DNA from: Paludibacteraceae bacterium
GTDB taxonomy: Bacteria > Bacteroidota > Bacteroidia > Bacteroidales > Paludibacteraceae
Assembly (NCBI GenBank): GCA_024692565.1
Contig: JAILMN010000036.1
Coordinates: 1-37,558, forward strand
Reading direction: 5' to 3'
Length of the DNA: 37,558 bases
Part shown: positions 14,797-22,481 of the stretch, in pieces
How the letters are laid out: each line of letters opens with the position of its first letter
How positions within the stretch are numbered: position 1 is the stretch's first letter
Notes under the pieces: model-generated
The model's input: the letters and a program-made list of their open reading frames with translations, nothing else
What the model was told of the DNA's origin: nothing
Databases searched by the model: none
Made by a program: the position numbers and the translations under genes

Positions 14797-15965
14797 AACT
14801 CAGGATTTAATATGTCACGATCTTTGTATATCTGGAAATATAGTTCCGTTTTCTGGTCTTGTTCGGGGTCGGTGAATATGGTTCCGATGGCTTGCTTCGG
14901 TTCCACTTTGTCGCCCTGCTTCACGCTCAGTTTGCTCAGGTTCGAATACACCGTGCGGTAGTTACCGTGCTGGATGATGACGGCATAGGTGTTGGCAATC
15001 ATGAAGCAGCTCGTCACGTCGCCTTTGTACACAGCGCGCGCTTTCGCACCCGCCGTCGTCTGCAGGTAAATACCCTTGTTGTCAATCGTCACCAGGCTGT
15101 AAACGGGGTGCTGCTGCTTGCCGAAATGACCGCTGATCATGCCTTTTTCCACCGGCCACGGCAAACGACCTTTGTTCGCTTCAAACCCGCCGGCAATCAA
15201 CTTCTGCTCCTTGGTCATCGAGGTCTTGGAACTCTGCGCCGCCTGCTTGCGAACGATGTCGTCAATCTTCTTATTCAACTCCGCTACTTTCTTCTGCTGC
15301 TGTTTCAGTTTCTGACTCAGGTCTTTCTCCTTGCTCTTCAACTGATTGAGCATATTCTGCTGCTTGCGCTCGTCGCGCTGCAGGTGCTCCTGCTCGCGTT
15401 TGCGACTGCTCAACGCCGTCTGTTTGTCGTCCTTATTGGCCTGCAACAAGTCATTCTGAATATCAATCTCCGCCTGTGTGTTCTCGATGCGTCTCACCTG
15501 CTCCTGACGGAAATGAGCGAACTCCTGCAAGTACCGCGCACGGCGCGCCAACTGCTGAAAACTGTCGCTGCTCAGCAGGAATAGCAATGGCGACTGTTGC
15601 ATGCGCGCATAGTGACTCTGCCGCACCATCTCCGCGTAGTCTTTTTTATAGCCCTCCAATACCACCTGCAGCGAGTCGCGGGTATTGCTCAGCTGCTTCA
15701 TCTCATGATTCAGCGCCGTGATCTCGTTGTCCAAGGTGGTGATCAACTGCTTCTGATTCTTGATGTTCTCGCCGATCAGCTGCAGCTTGTTCAGCGTCGC
15801 TGTTTCGTCTTTCTTCGTCTGCTTGAGCATCTTGTTTGTCTGCTCAATCTCCGCCTGCAGCTTGCGCTGCTTCTTCTGCAGATTCTTCACGCTCTCCGCA
15901 CCCCACGCAGGCACGCAGAGCACCGCGAAAAGCATCCATATTACTATCTGTCGAAATGTTGTCAT
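14781..15965 (-). CDS. EnvC-like murein hydrolase activator (degenerate LytM)
   Basis: A 394-residue exported protein with a signal peptide ending near AWG (residue 23). A long coiled coil (about 25-245, Gln/Lys/Leu-rich, broken near the AQSSKTSM linker) is followed by a C-terminal LytM/M23 domain (about 265-394). The catalytic residues are lost. The first zinc motif reads HPVYSLVTIDNKGI with no aspartate in the HxxxD position, YSHL is changed to YSNL, and HxH is replaced by TELYFQI. This is the EnvC/NlpD pattern of an activator that stimulates amidases at the division site rather than cutting the wall itself. The neighbouring order dut, TPR, DUF4292, EnvC-like is recurrent in Bacteroidetes. 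Confidence 0.9.
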   Translation of the reverse strand: MTTFRQIVIWMLFAVLCVPAWGAESVKNLQKKQRKLQAEIEQTNKMLKQTKKDETATLNKLQLIGENIKNQKQLITTLDNEITALNHEMKQLSNTRDSLQVVLEGYKKDYAEMVRQSHYARMQQSPLLFLLSSDSFQQLARRARYLQEFAHFRQEQVRRIENTQAEIDIQNDLLQANKDDKQTALSSRKREQEHLQRDERKQQNMLNQLKSKEKDLSQKLKQQQKKVAELNKKIDDIVRKQAAQSSKTSMTKEQKLIAGGFEANKGRLPWPVEKGMISGHFGKQQHPVYSLVTIDNKGIYLQTTAGAKARAVYKGDVTSCFMIANTYAVIIQHGNYRTVYSNLSKLSVKQGDKVEPKQAIGTIFTDPEQDQKTELYFQIYKDRDILNPELWIAR

Positions 15966-15966
15966 C

Positions 15967-16545
15967 TTACAACCACTTGCTAATATCCATTTGTGTGTAT
16001 TTGTCTATCCGAATATGTTGCATCCGTACCGGCACATCGGTCTTGCGCTCCGGATAATTGACGATCAGCTCCACGTGCTCATCGCCCAGGCTGTACTGCA
16101 GCCGCGCTTTCTCAGCGCCCGTCGGCAACTCTGCCGAACATAACTGCTGCAAAATCTCCCAACTGATCTGCGGCGTCAACTGACGGTTCAGCTCCGCGAA
16201 CGTCGCTTTCGCAAACTGGCCGTGGATCTTGTCGATGCCGATCACCTCTGCCGGCGTCGCTTCCAAGCGAATCATCTCCAGACCCAACATAGGCATGATG
16301 CTGATGACCAACATCGAATCGCGCACGGTCTGCATTGTTACGTTCGCCGAGACCATCTCGCCGTCCTTCACAATCGTCGCCTTCGCGTTCTGGATCAGGC
16401 ACGTGTGCCATTTGGGTACTTCCGGCTCCACGGAAACCGGATGATTGTTTACAATTCTTCGTCCGGTACCGCAACCTGCCAACACTAACGCGGCTATTAG
16501 GTAAAAGACGGTATGTATTCTGTATAATCTATGTTGTGTCCTCAT
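15967..16545 (-). CDS. DUF4292-type lipoprotein
   Basis: A 192-residue lipoprotein with lipobox LVLAGC (Cys25). The mature part resembles DUF4292, a LolB/LppX-like half-barrel family of Bacteroidetes. Features are an N-terminal strand pair with ANVTMQTVRDSMLVISIMPMLGLEMIRLEATP, the IDKIHGQFAKATFAEL stretch, and a final VPVRMQHIRIDKYTQMDISKWL. A role in outer-membrane lipid or lipoprotein handling is suggested by the fold but unproven. It sits between the TPR gene (4-bp overlap) and the EnvC-like gene (1-bp gap). Confidence 0.85.
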   Translation of the reverse strand: MRTQHRLYRIHTVFYLIAALVLAGCGTGRRIVNNHPVSVEPEVPKWHTCLIQNAKATIVKDGEMVSANVTMQTVRDSMLVISIMPMLGLEMIRLEATPAEVIGIDKIHGQFAKATFAELNRQLTPQISWEILQQLCSAELPTGAEKARLQYSLGDEHVELIVNYPERKTDVPVRMQHIRIDKYTQMDISKWL

Positions 16546-17426
16546 TTTAAAGCCCTCAAATGTTCCTTAATAACTTTCTCTACATTCGCATCATTCCCGG
16601 CATTCCATAGGGCACGCTCCAAATAGATCTTTGCCAAATCGTCCTTGCCCCGTAGATGCAAAATCCATCCGTAAGTATCCAGATAAACCGGATTAGAAGG
16701 TTCTGCCTTAATGGTCATAGCACTCATCTGTTCCGCTTTCTGTAAATCTCCGCCGTTTGTTGCCATGTGATACGCGTAATTATTGAGCACATACGCATTC
16801 CCAGGTTCCAATTCTAGCACTTTGTCATATGCTGCATAAAGAACTTTCGGCTTTGCATTCATCCGCTCCAATAGTTGAAGTTTGTATGCCAAAAAACGAA
16901 GATCTGTCGGCTCCGATTCCAAATATTTGTCAATGGCTTGCAGTGCTTTTTTCGGCTTCCCCAATTGTAAATTCAACTGAAAACGCGTAGCTGCTGAAAA
17001 ACCATCGTATTCCTTGTACGAATCTATCTCATCCTGTACTTTCAGTGCCTTTGCCCATTTCTGTTCTTTGATATAATCCTGTTTCAGCGGCTCCAGATAA
17101 TTGAGCCATTGATCTTTCGGATCTAATTCATATGCCCGTTTAAACGTAGCCTTCGCACGATCAGTCTGACCGATACCGCGGTATATGACGCCTAAGTATC
17201 CTAACGTCTGAGCGTCGTCAGGCTTAATCATATTACAGAACTCCAGCAATACCAGCGCTTTGTCATATTCCTCACGGTTAATAGCCTGTTTGGCCGCGTA
17301 CCAATAATATGTGAACTGCTGTTCCTGCTCAACGCTCAAACCCGCCGAAGGCTTCGCCTTCTTCGCGTTCATCGGCAGCGTCATCATCAGCGCTAACAGT
17401 AATATGGAACCTTGCAATTTTGTCAT
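16542..17426 (-). CDS. Exported TPR-repeat protein
   Basis: A 294-residue protein with a signal peptide (MTKLQGSILLLALMMTLPMNA). At least five tetratricopeptide-like repeats are visible, for example around residues 40-75 (EEYDKALVLLEFCNMIKPDD), 76-110 (LGYLGVIYRGIGQTDRAKA), 185-220 and 222-290. The last repeat ends with ILHLRGKDDLAKIYLERAL. Such proteins are protein-protein scaffolds. The conserved position between dut and the DUF4292 lipoprotein suggests an envelope role. It lies 6 bp after dut. Confidence 0.88.
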   Translation of the reverse strand: MTKLQGSILLLALMMTLPMNAKKAKPSAGLSVEQEQQFTYYWYAAKQAINREEYDKALVLLEFCNMIKPDDAQTLGYLGVIYRGIGQTDRAKATFKRAYELDPKDQWLNYLEPLKQDYIKEQKWAKALKVQDEIDSYKEYDGFSAATRFQLNLQLGKPKKALQAIDKYLESEPTDLRFLAYKLQLLERMNAKPKVLYAAYDKVLELEPGNAYVLNNYAYHMATNGGDLQKAEQMSAMTIKAEPSNPVYLDTYGWILHLRGKDDLAKIYLERALWNAGNDANVEKVIKEHLRALK

Positions 17427-17432
17427 CAGGCT

Positions 17433-17867
17433 TTACTTTCGACCGCTATGACCGAATCCACCGGCACCGCGTTCTGTCTCGCTCAGTTCCTGTACTTCCA
17501 CGATCTCCGGACTCTCGTGACGCGCGATCACCATCTGGCAGATGCGCTCGCCCGGCTCAATCGTCTGCGGCTCCCCGCTCAGGTTGATGAGTATCACGCC
17601 AACCTCACCTCGATAATCCGCATCAATCGTACCCGGCGTATTCAACACCGTCAGACCGCGTTTCAGCGCCAGACCGCTGCGCGGACGAATCTGTGCCTCG
17701 TAACCCGCAGGCAACTCAATGAACAAACCCGTCGGAATCAACTTCCGCTCCATCGGAGCCAACGTCACCGGCTCGGCTATATTACAGCGAATATCCATCC
17801 CTGCCGCCTGCGCACTCTCGTACTTCGGCAGCGCATTCGCACTCTTGTTGATAATCTTCAGTATCAT
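17433..17867 (-). CDS. dut: Deoxyuridine triphosphatase
   Basis: Hydrolyses dUTP to dUMP and pyrophosphate, supplying the thymidylate precursor and keeping uracil out of DNA. At 144 residues it is a standard trimeric dUTPase with all five motifs: AGMDIRCN (1), RPRSGLALK (2), [15 protein letters not shown] (3), PGERICQMV (4) and the flexible C-terminal [10 protein letters not shown] (5). It is placed 3 bp after the lipid-kinase gene. Confidence 0.97.
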   Translation of the reverse strand: MILKIINKSANALPKYESAQAAGMDIRCNIAEPVTLAPMERKLIPTGLFIELPAGYEAQIRPRSGLALKRGLTVLNTPGTIDADYRGEVGVILINLSGEPQTIEPGERICQMVIARHESPEIVEVQELSETERGAGGFGHSGRK

Positions 17868-17870
17868 AAT

Positions 17871-18791
17871 TTAGAATCGTTTTTCTACCAGCACTCGCAG
17901 CCCGTCTGCTACAATCTTAATATGTATGTCCTTCTCCATTTCGACCGGGTCGCCGTCAATATGGAACGGCGCAGCACTCTCGCGCTCCAACGTCACGTCC
18001 TTCGCACGAATGGTGTCCATGAAATGACTGTCGTCGATGCTGCCTGCGAACAAACGCAACGCCAGGCTGGCGCTACCCAACAGTGCGTGACTCGACATCA
18101 GCATTATATCCATCTTACCGTCCTGCACACTCGCTTTCGGCGCAATAAGTGCCTCGTAGCCCCACTGGTTGGCGTTCGCGAACGTGATCAGAAATGCCTT
18201 ATGAGTCACGTCCAAACCGTCCCCCACAATATGGTACGTCTGCGGTTGGTAGCTGAACGCCTCTTTCAGCACACTTTGCAGATAGGTCATGAACCCGCGT
18301 TTGTTGCTGCCGGCGAAGTTATCCGCTACCAGCGCATCAAAACCTGTGCCACAGGTGCTGACGAACAAACGACCATTAGCCAAGCCGTAATCCACACTGA
18401 TCGGTTCGCTGTGGTTGATCATCTCAATCGCCTTCTGCGCACGCATCGGGATATTCAGATGCCGCGCAAAACCGTTGCCGCTACCCATCGGAATGATTCC
18501 CAACGCAGTAGCCCGTTCGCCGTTCGCCATGCGTCCGTTGCCCTTCACCAGGCCGCGCGCTACTTCGTTCACCGTGCCGTCACCGCCTACCGCTACCACG
18601 GCATCAAAACCCATGCGGGCAAACTGATAAGCCAACTCGGTCGCATGCCCGGCACGCTCCGTGAACACGATGTTCGGCAGCCACTGCTCCGCGTCCAGCG
18701 TCTGCATGATCAACTTCGGCAACTTGCGTTTCGCACTCTGCAACTCCGCCGTCCCCGAAATCGGATTGATGATAAATGCAATGTTTTTCAT
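17871..18791 (-). CDS. Diacylglycerol/lipid kinase family protein (YegS/DgkB-like)
   Basis: A 306-residue ATP-dependent lipid kinase of the DAGK_cat family. The catalytic domain begins with INPISGT and carries the nucleotide loop VGGDGTVNEV (about residues 75-84) and the substrate motif PMGSGNGFARHL. The C-terminal beta-sandwich contains TCGTGFDALV and ends with FHIDGDPVEME. The lipid substrate is not determined (diacylglycerol or a phosphatidyl lipid). It lies 20 bp after the M6 protease gene, a gap made mainly of a duplicated 14-bp word. Confidence 0.92.
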   Translation of the reverse strand: MKNIAFIINPISGTAELQSAKRKLPKLIMQTLDAEQWLPNIVFTERAGHATELAYQFARMGFDAVVAVGGDGTVNEVARGLVKGNGRMANGERATALGIIPMGSGNGFARHLNIPMRAQKAIEMINHSEPISVDYGLANGRLFVSTCGTGFDALVADNFAGSNKRGFMTYLQSVLKEAFSYQPQTYHIVGDGLDVTHKAFLITFANANQWGYEALIAPKASVQDGKMDIMLMSSHALLGSASLALRLFAGSIDDSHFMDTIRAKDVTLERESAAPFHIDGDPVEMEKDIHIKIVADGLRVLVEKRF

Positions 18792-18794
18792 ATG

Positions 18795-18825
18795 TTATTG
18801 AATTCTGTGTCTTATTGAATTCTGT
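18795..18825. repeat. 14-bp tandem duplication spanning a stop codon
   Basis: TTATTGAATTCTGT occurs at 18795-18808 and again at 18812-18825. On the minus strand the copy at 18812-18825 encodes the last codons and stop of the M6 protease (AGA ATT CAA TAA). The second copy fills the gap before the lipid-kinase start. Confidence 0.75.
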
Positions 18826-21800
18826 TTCCCGTGACCGTATAAACCGCCTCTCCGCGAATAATCACAATCTGTCCATGACGCAGCGCCTTAATAGGTACCG
18901 GCTCCTCACTATTCGTGCTCTCAACAGCCGTAGTAGAACAATCAACATCTGACGAATAATAGGTGGTCGTTGCTTCGCCGGTGCCTACAAGCTCCACATC
19001 ATAGTATTCTGTGCCGCTGGCAGTTACGTTGTCAGTGGAATAACCTCCAAACTTATTCGTCGAGCCTGCGCGGAAGACTATTGCACGTTTGTTTGTTCCA
19101 GACTTAATTCTCCAAGTCCCTTTTACTCCGGAAGCGATAGTCCAAGTATATGCGTTGGCACGGGTATCTAAATCAGTTCCACTGCCACTATAGTATAAGT
19201 AAACCCCTCCGTACTTAATAGCAAAACCATCGGAATTTTTTTCAAAAGTATACGATGTGGCTTCCTCTTTGTCCGTAGTACTGACTATTTTAGGATCAGT
19301 CCCTTTTGCATAGTATTTCGTTTCACCTACTTGCGCATAAATCTTATATACACCTGACTTCGTTTCGTCAAAAGAGGTTTCGCCTACACCGGCATCAGTT
19401 CTGCTATAGATAGCATAATAGTCCACAGGAGCAACAATAGTGAAATCTGTTACCCAAGTACGTGTGCTTTGATTGTTTGCAGATAGTTCTGTTGACCACC
19501 ATCCAACAAAGGTGTATGCCTCGCAAACAGAAGCGTGAGTGGGAGGAGTTGCAGCCTCACCTTTCGTTACTTGTTGCGTTTTGACTAATGTGCCTTGATC
19601 GTAGAAGTTAACCGTATATTTCGGCTTTACTTCAAATTCTACATTGATAGTAGAAGTACCGTTGGTATTCTTTGCGTAAGTAACGGTCTTAGCATTTTGG
19701 TTAATAGTTACACCTTCGCTCACACCCGTCTGCGTAATTTGTTTGAATTGATACCCCTCTGCAGGTGCAATATCGCTTACTGTTACAACAACTGTCGCAC
19801 CGCAAGTTGCGTGCTCACCCGTTTTGTTGATAGTAAACGAGCCATTACTTGCTGTGCCTTTGTTAATCGTTACAGCCTTTGCACACGGCTCACAACTTGT
19901 TGAATAATTACTATACGTTTTACCGCTTCCATAAGTAATAGAAATGTCATCCAATGCAAGATTTCCTGCGGTTCTGTTATATACAATCTTAATGGCTTTA
20001 ATGCTGTTGCTTGCGTCAATAGAAACCTCTTTGGTTCCCGAAGTGGTACTTAGAGTAACACAGCCAGCAGCTAATTTGCTAAAATTAGTTCCGTTTGTAG
20101 ATACATAAAAATCAATAGAAGACCCGGAAGCTCCTTGAGATTTGTACCAATAACTAACATTGGTGATAACGTCCGGCATTACTGCTGATTGTACATACTC
20201 ATCTGTAGCAGTTAGTTTGATAGATGGAGAACTTGCTCCATAGTTCCCACCGGATGTGTATACACTTCCGGCATTTGTAGACCAATCGGTTAAAGTTACA
20301 TAAGGGGATGAGGATTTGAACGGCTCAGTAACTGTAGCCGGTTCTCCGCCCTCTCCTTCTGTCGCAAAGACTGCATAGAATTTATCTCCTTCATGAGCCA
20401 CATCGCCATTCTTTACAAACGTCGGAGCTGTAGTGTCATCCGCGTAGTCTGCAGTCTTACACCAGCCAACGAACTTGCGACCATCGTCACAACTGGTTGG
20501 TTCGGAAGCCGGTAATGTGATCTTACCGGTACAGGTGGCAGTAGTTTTAACACCCTTTGCCCACCATTCAATTTCAAACGGATCGGTAGGCTCCTCAATA
20601 TATGTTAGCGTTACTTCTCCGCCAGCCTCTACAATGTCCAATAATGGCTTTCCGCTTACGCCGCTCCATGAAGTAACATTTTTTGTTCCTGGGAAAGGAT
20701 TCCACGGACAATTATCTTTGCCGGTGCCACTTTTCCTGTTTCCTTCCGAGTCATATTCATACGAATAACCGATTTGTGTGCCATATGCCGATACTACAGT
20801 ATGCAAAGGGGATCCCGTTGTCTCGGTGTTGTTGGGAGCATTGTCTTTCCAAGCTGTTTCATTGAAATTTACTTTCCAAATTAACAAACCATGACCCGTA
20901 AGCGGCTCGTCCCAGCCTTGCGGTTGACGATTTTCGATGTAATAGCAAACACCGCTCTCAGTAGGGCCTTGTTGCGTACCGCTTTCGTTAATTTGATAAG
21001 CGGCATAGCCTTCTGTGCTATTAGCCTTCAACTGCAATAATTGACCAGTACTTCCTAAGTTAGTTGGAGTTAACCATCCGAAGAAATATTTCTGCCATGG
21101 GTCGTAGTTGGGCGGGCAGTGACCGTCACCATTATAACTACCTCCGTCCATAATATTCCAATCGTTAGGTGTTACGCTACCTTTATAATTATCTCCATAG
21201 TCGGTGTCATATAAGTCCGGTAAACCTATTACGTGGCCGAACTCATGGCATAATGTGCCGATACCATCCAATTCAGTGCCATCCAATTCTGCCGACATAG
21301 CGTAGTTGTCCAAGGTCTTGCCATCAATCACAACATCTGTTTCCGTGTAACAACAAGACATTCTTTCTCCATTATCAGGATCTTTCCAACAGCCATATTC
21401 GTCGCAACTCCAAGGAGTGACAACATTCGAAATCTCCCAGTTGTGCGGCCAGATAGTGTTAGGATGACCACCGGATGCTTCGCCTTGACCGGCATAGATC
21501 ACATAGACGAAATCCACCTTACCGTCATTGTCGGAGTCATAATTAGCGAAATTCAACTCTGGATATTGTTCATTAGCTAAGATGCATGCTTCAATAACGG
21601 CGTCTGTCGCATATTTGTCATCGCCGTCACCGTAACCGTCACCATCTTCGTCCTCGCCTTCATTTTCTCCGTAGTATGCATAGCCCTTGCTTAACGTCAC
21701 CGGACCAAAGACATCAAATACCGGACGATAAGCGCCATTCGATTGATCTGCAAAATACTGCGCAGCAGACGGATATTCCTTGGTTCCCGATTTGTTCACC

Positions 21801-22228
21801 GTGCAATGCTCGGAGTTGCATAATTCATCAAATACTGCCCGTGCTTGACTACTTTGCATAGCTTGATCCGCAAAGTTCACCAAAATAACAACACCTCTCG
21901 GCGCTAAGTTTGGTGTCACCCCAACAGCCTTGCGTTGACGACGCATTTGACCTTCTATGCGTTTAGCGCGCATTTTGGCAGGAGAAGGTGCCTCTCCGAC
22001 AACTTCATACATGCCGGATTTGTTTAGACGAACCCGTTGACCTTCACGGTTAACCCAATAATGGTAAAACTCATCGCCGACCAATTGCAACTCAACCATC
22101 GTGCCGTCAGCCTGAGTCTTTGTTTGCCAACCGCGCTTGGCCGGAACTGCCAACATTGCGCTCGCGGTCAGAAGTCCGCAAACCATACACAGCAACCTGT
22201 GCGAGAATGTGATTCTTTTACTACTCAT
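18812..22228 (-). CDS. Large exported M6-type metalloprotease with InlB-like repeats and C-terminal tag
   Basis: A 1138-residue exported protein. The start at 22228 (MSSKRITFSHRLLCMVCGLL) is preferred over one 48 bp upstream because it opens directly into the signal peptide. A propeptide-like region precedes the M6 (immune inhibitor A-like) catalytic domain at about 105-470. That domain has the zinc motif HEFGHVIGLPDLYD near residue 327 and a later NIMDGGSYNG. Asp-rich loops (DEDGDGYGDGDD, DSDNDGKVD) probably bind calcium. Beta-rich modules follow, including two InlB/Flg_new-like repeats (FVGWCKTADY and FVGWWSTEL). The last 27 residues (GQIVIIRG...YTVTGNRIQ) match the end of the BspA-like protein at 33116-37279. 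It leads a long housekeeping gene chain and is more AT-rich than its neighbours. Confidence 0.92.
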   Translation of the reverse strand: MSSKRITFSHRLLCMVCGLLTASAMLAVPAKRGWQTKTQADGTMVELQLVGDEFYHYWVNREGQRVRLNKSGMYEVVGEAPSPAKMRAKRIEGQMRRQRKAVGVTPNLAPRGVVILVNFADQAMQSSQARAVFDELCNSEHCTVNKSGTKEYPSAAQYFADQSNGAYRPVFDVFGPVTLSKGYAYYGENEGEDEDGDGYGDGDDKYATDAVIEACILANEQYPELNFANYDSDNDGKVDFVYVIYAGQGEASGGHPNTIWPHNWEISNVVTPWSCDEYGCWKDPDNGERMSCCYTETDVVIDGKTLDNYAMSAELDGTELDGIGTLCHEFGHVIGLPDLYDTDYGDNYKGSVTPNDWNIMDGGSYNGDGHCPPNYDPWQKYFFGWLTPTNLGSTGQLLQLKANSTEGYAAYQINESGTQQGPTESGVCYYIENRQPQGWDEPLTGHGLLIWKVNFNETAWKDNAPNNTETTGSPLHTVVSAYGTQIGYSYEYDSEGNRKSGTGKDNCPWNPFPGTKNVTSWSGVSGKPLLDIVEAGGEVTLTYIEEPTDPFEIEWWAKGVKTTATCTGKITLPASEPTSCDDGRKFVGWCKTADYADDTTAPTFVKNGDVAHEGDKFYAVFATEGEGGEPATVTEPFKSSSPYVTLTDWSTNAGSVYTSGGNYGASSPSIKLTATDEYVQSAVMPDVITNVSYWYKSQGASGSSIDFYVSTNGTNFSKLAAGCVTLSTTSGTKEVSIDASNSIKAIKIVYNRTAGNLALDDISITYGSGKTYSNYSTSCEPCAKAVTINKGTASNGSFTINKTGEHATCGATVVVTVSDIAPAEGYQFKQITQTGVSEGVTINQNAKTVTYAKNTNGTSTINVEFEVKPKYTVNFYDQGTLVKTQQVTKGEAATPPTHASVCEAYTFVGWWSTELSANNQSTRTWVTDFTIVAPVDYYAIYSRTDAGVGETSFDETKSGVYKIYAQVGETKYYAKGTDPKIVSTTDKEEATSYTFEKNSDGFAIKYGGVYLYYSGSGTDLDTRANAYTWTIASGVKGTWRIKSGTNKRAIVFRAGSTNKFGGYSTDNVTASGTEYYDVELVGTGEATTTYYSSDVDCSTTAVESTNSEEPVPIKALRHGQIVIIRGEAVYTVTGNRIQ

Positions 22229-22295
22229 GATAGATTTTGTATATGTTAAATGATCTTTTTGTGCACAATAAGGCATACTAATTCAAAATCGGGCG

Positions 22296-22327
22296 CAAAG
22301 GTAATAAAAAAAAATGAATTGTGCAAG
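22296..22327 (-). promoter_or_regulatory. Promoter of the M6 protease and long downstream gene chain
   Basis: On the minus strand CTTG (22327-22324), a 20-bp spacer and TACCTTTG (22303-22296) lie about 60 nt before the ATG at 22228. No other promoter of this type was seen down to 11292, so all twelve genes may depend on it, or on weaker internal promoters. A GCGCATGCGC palindrome (22327-22336) abuts the -33 element. Confidence 0.75.
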
Positions 22328-22384
22328 CGCATGCGCGCGAAACTGACATTTTGGCAGAAAAAAATGCGCGGCATGCATTTTGTT

Positions 22385-22416
22385 CTTGCATATATGAATT
22401 TTTTTTTGTACTTTTG
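22385..22416 (+). promoter_or_regulatory. secA promoter
   Basis: CTTG (22385-22388), a 20-bp spacer and TACTTTTG (22409-22416) give a start site near 22423 and a leader of about 58 nt before the secA ATG. TTGCATATATG is the left arm of the recurrent palindrome. Confidence 0.8.
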
Positions 22417-22481
22417 CGCCGCATTTCATGCGGAACTGAAAAAAACTGAATACGGATAACAGAAAACTGACAACTCAATAT

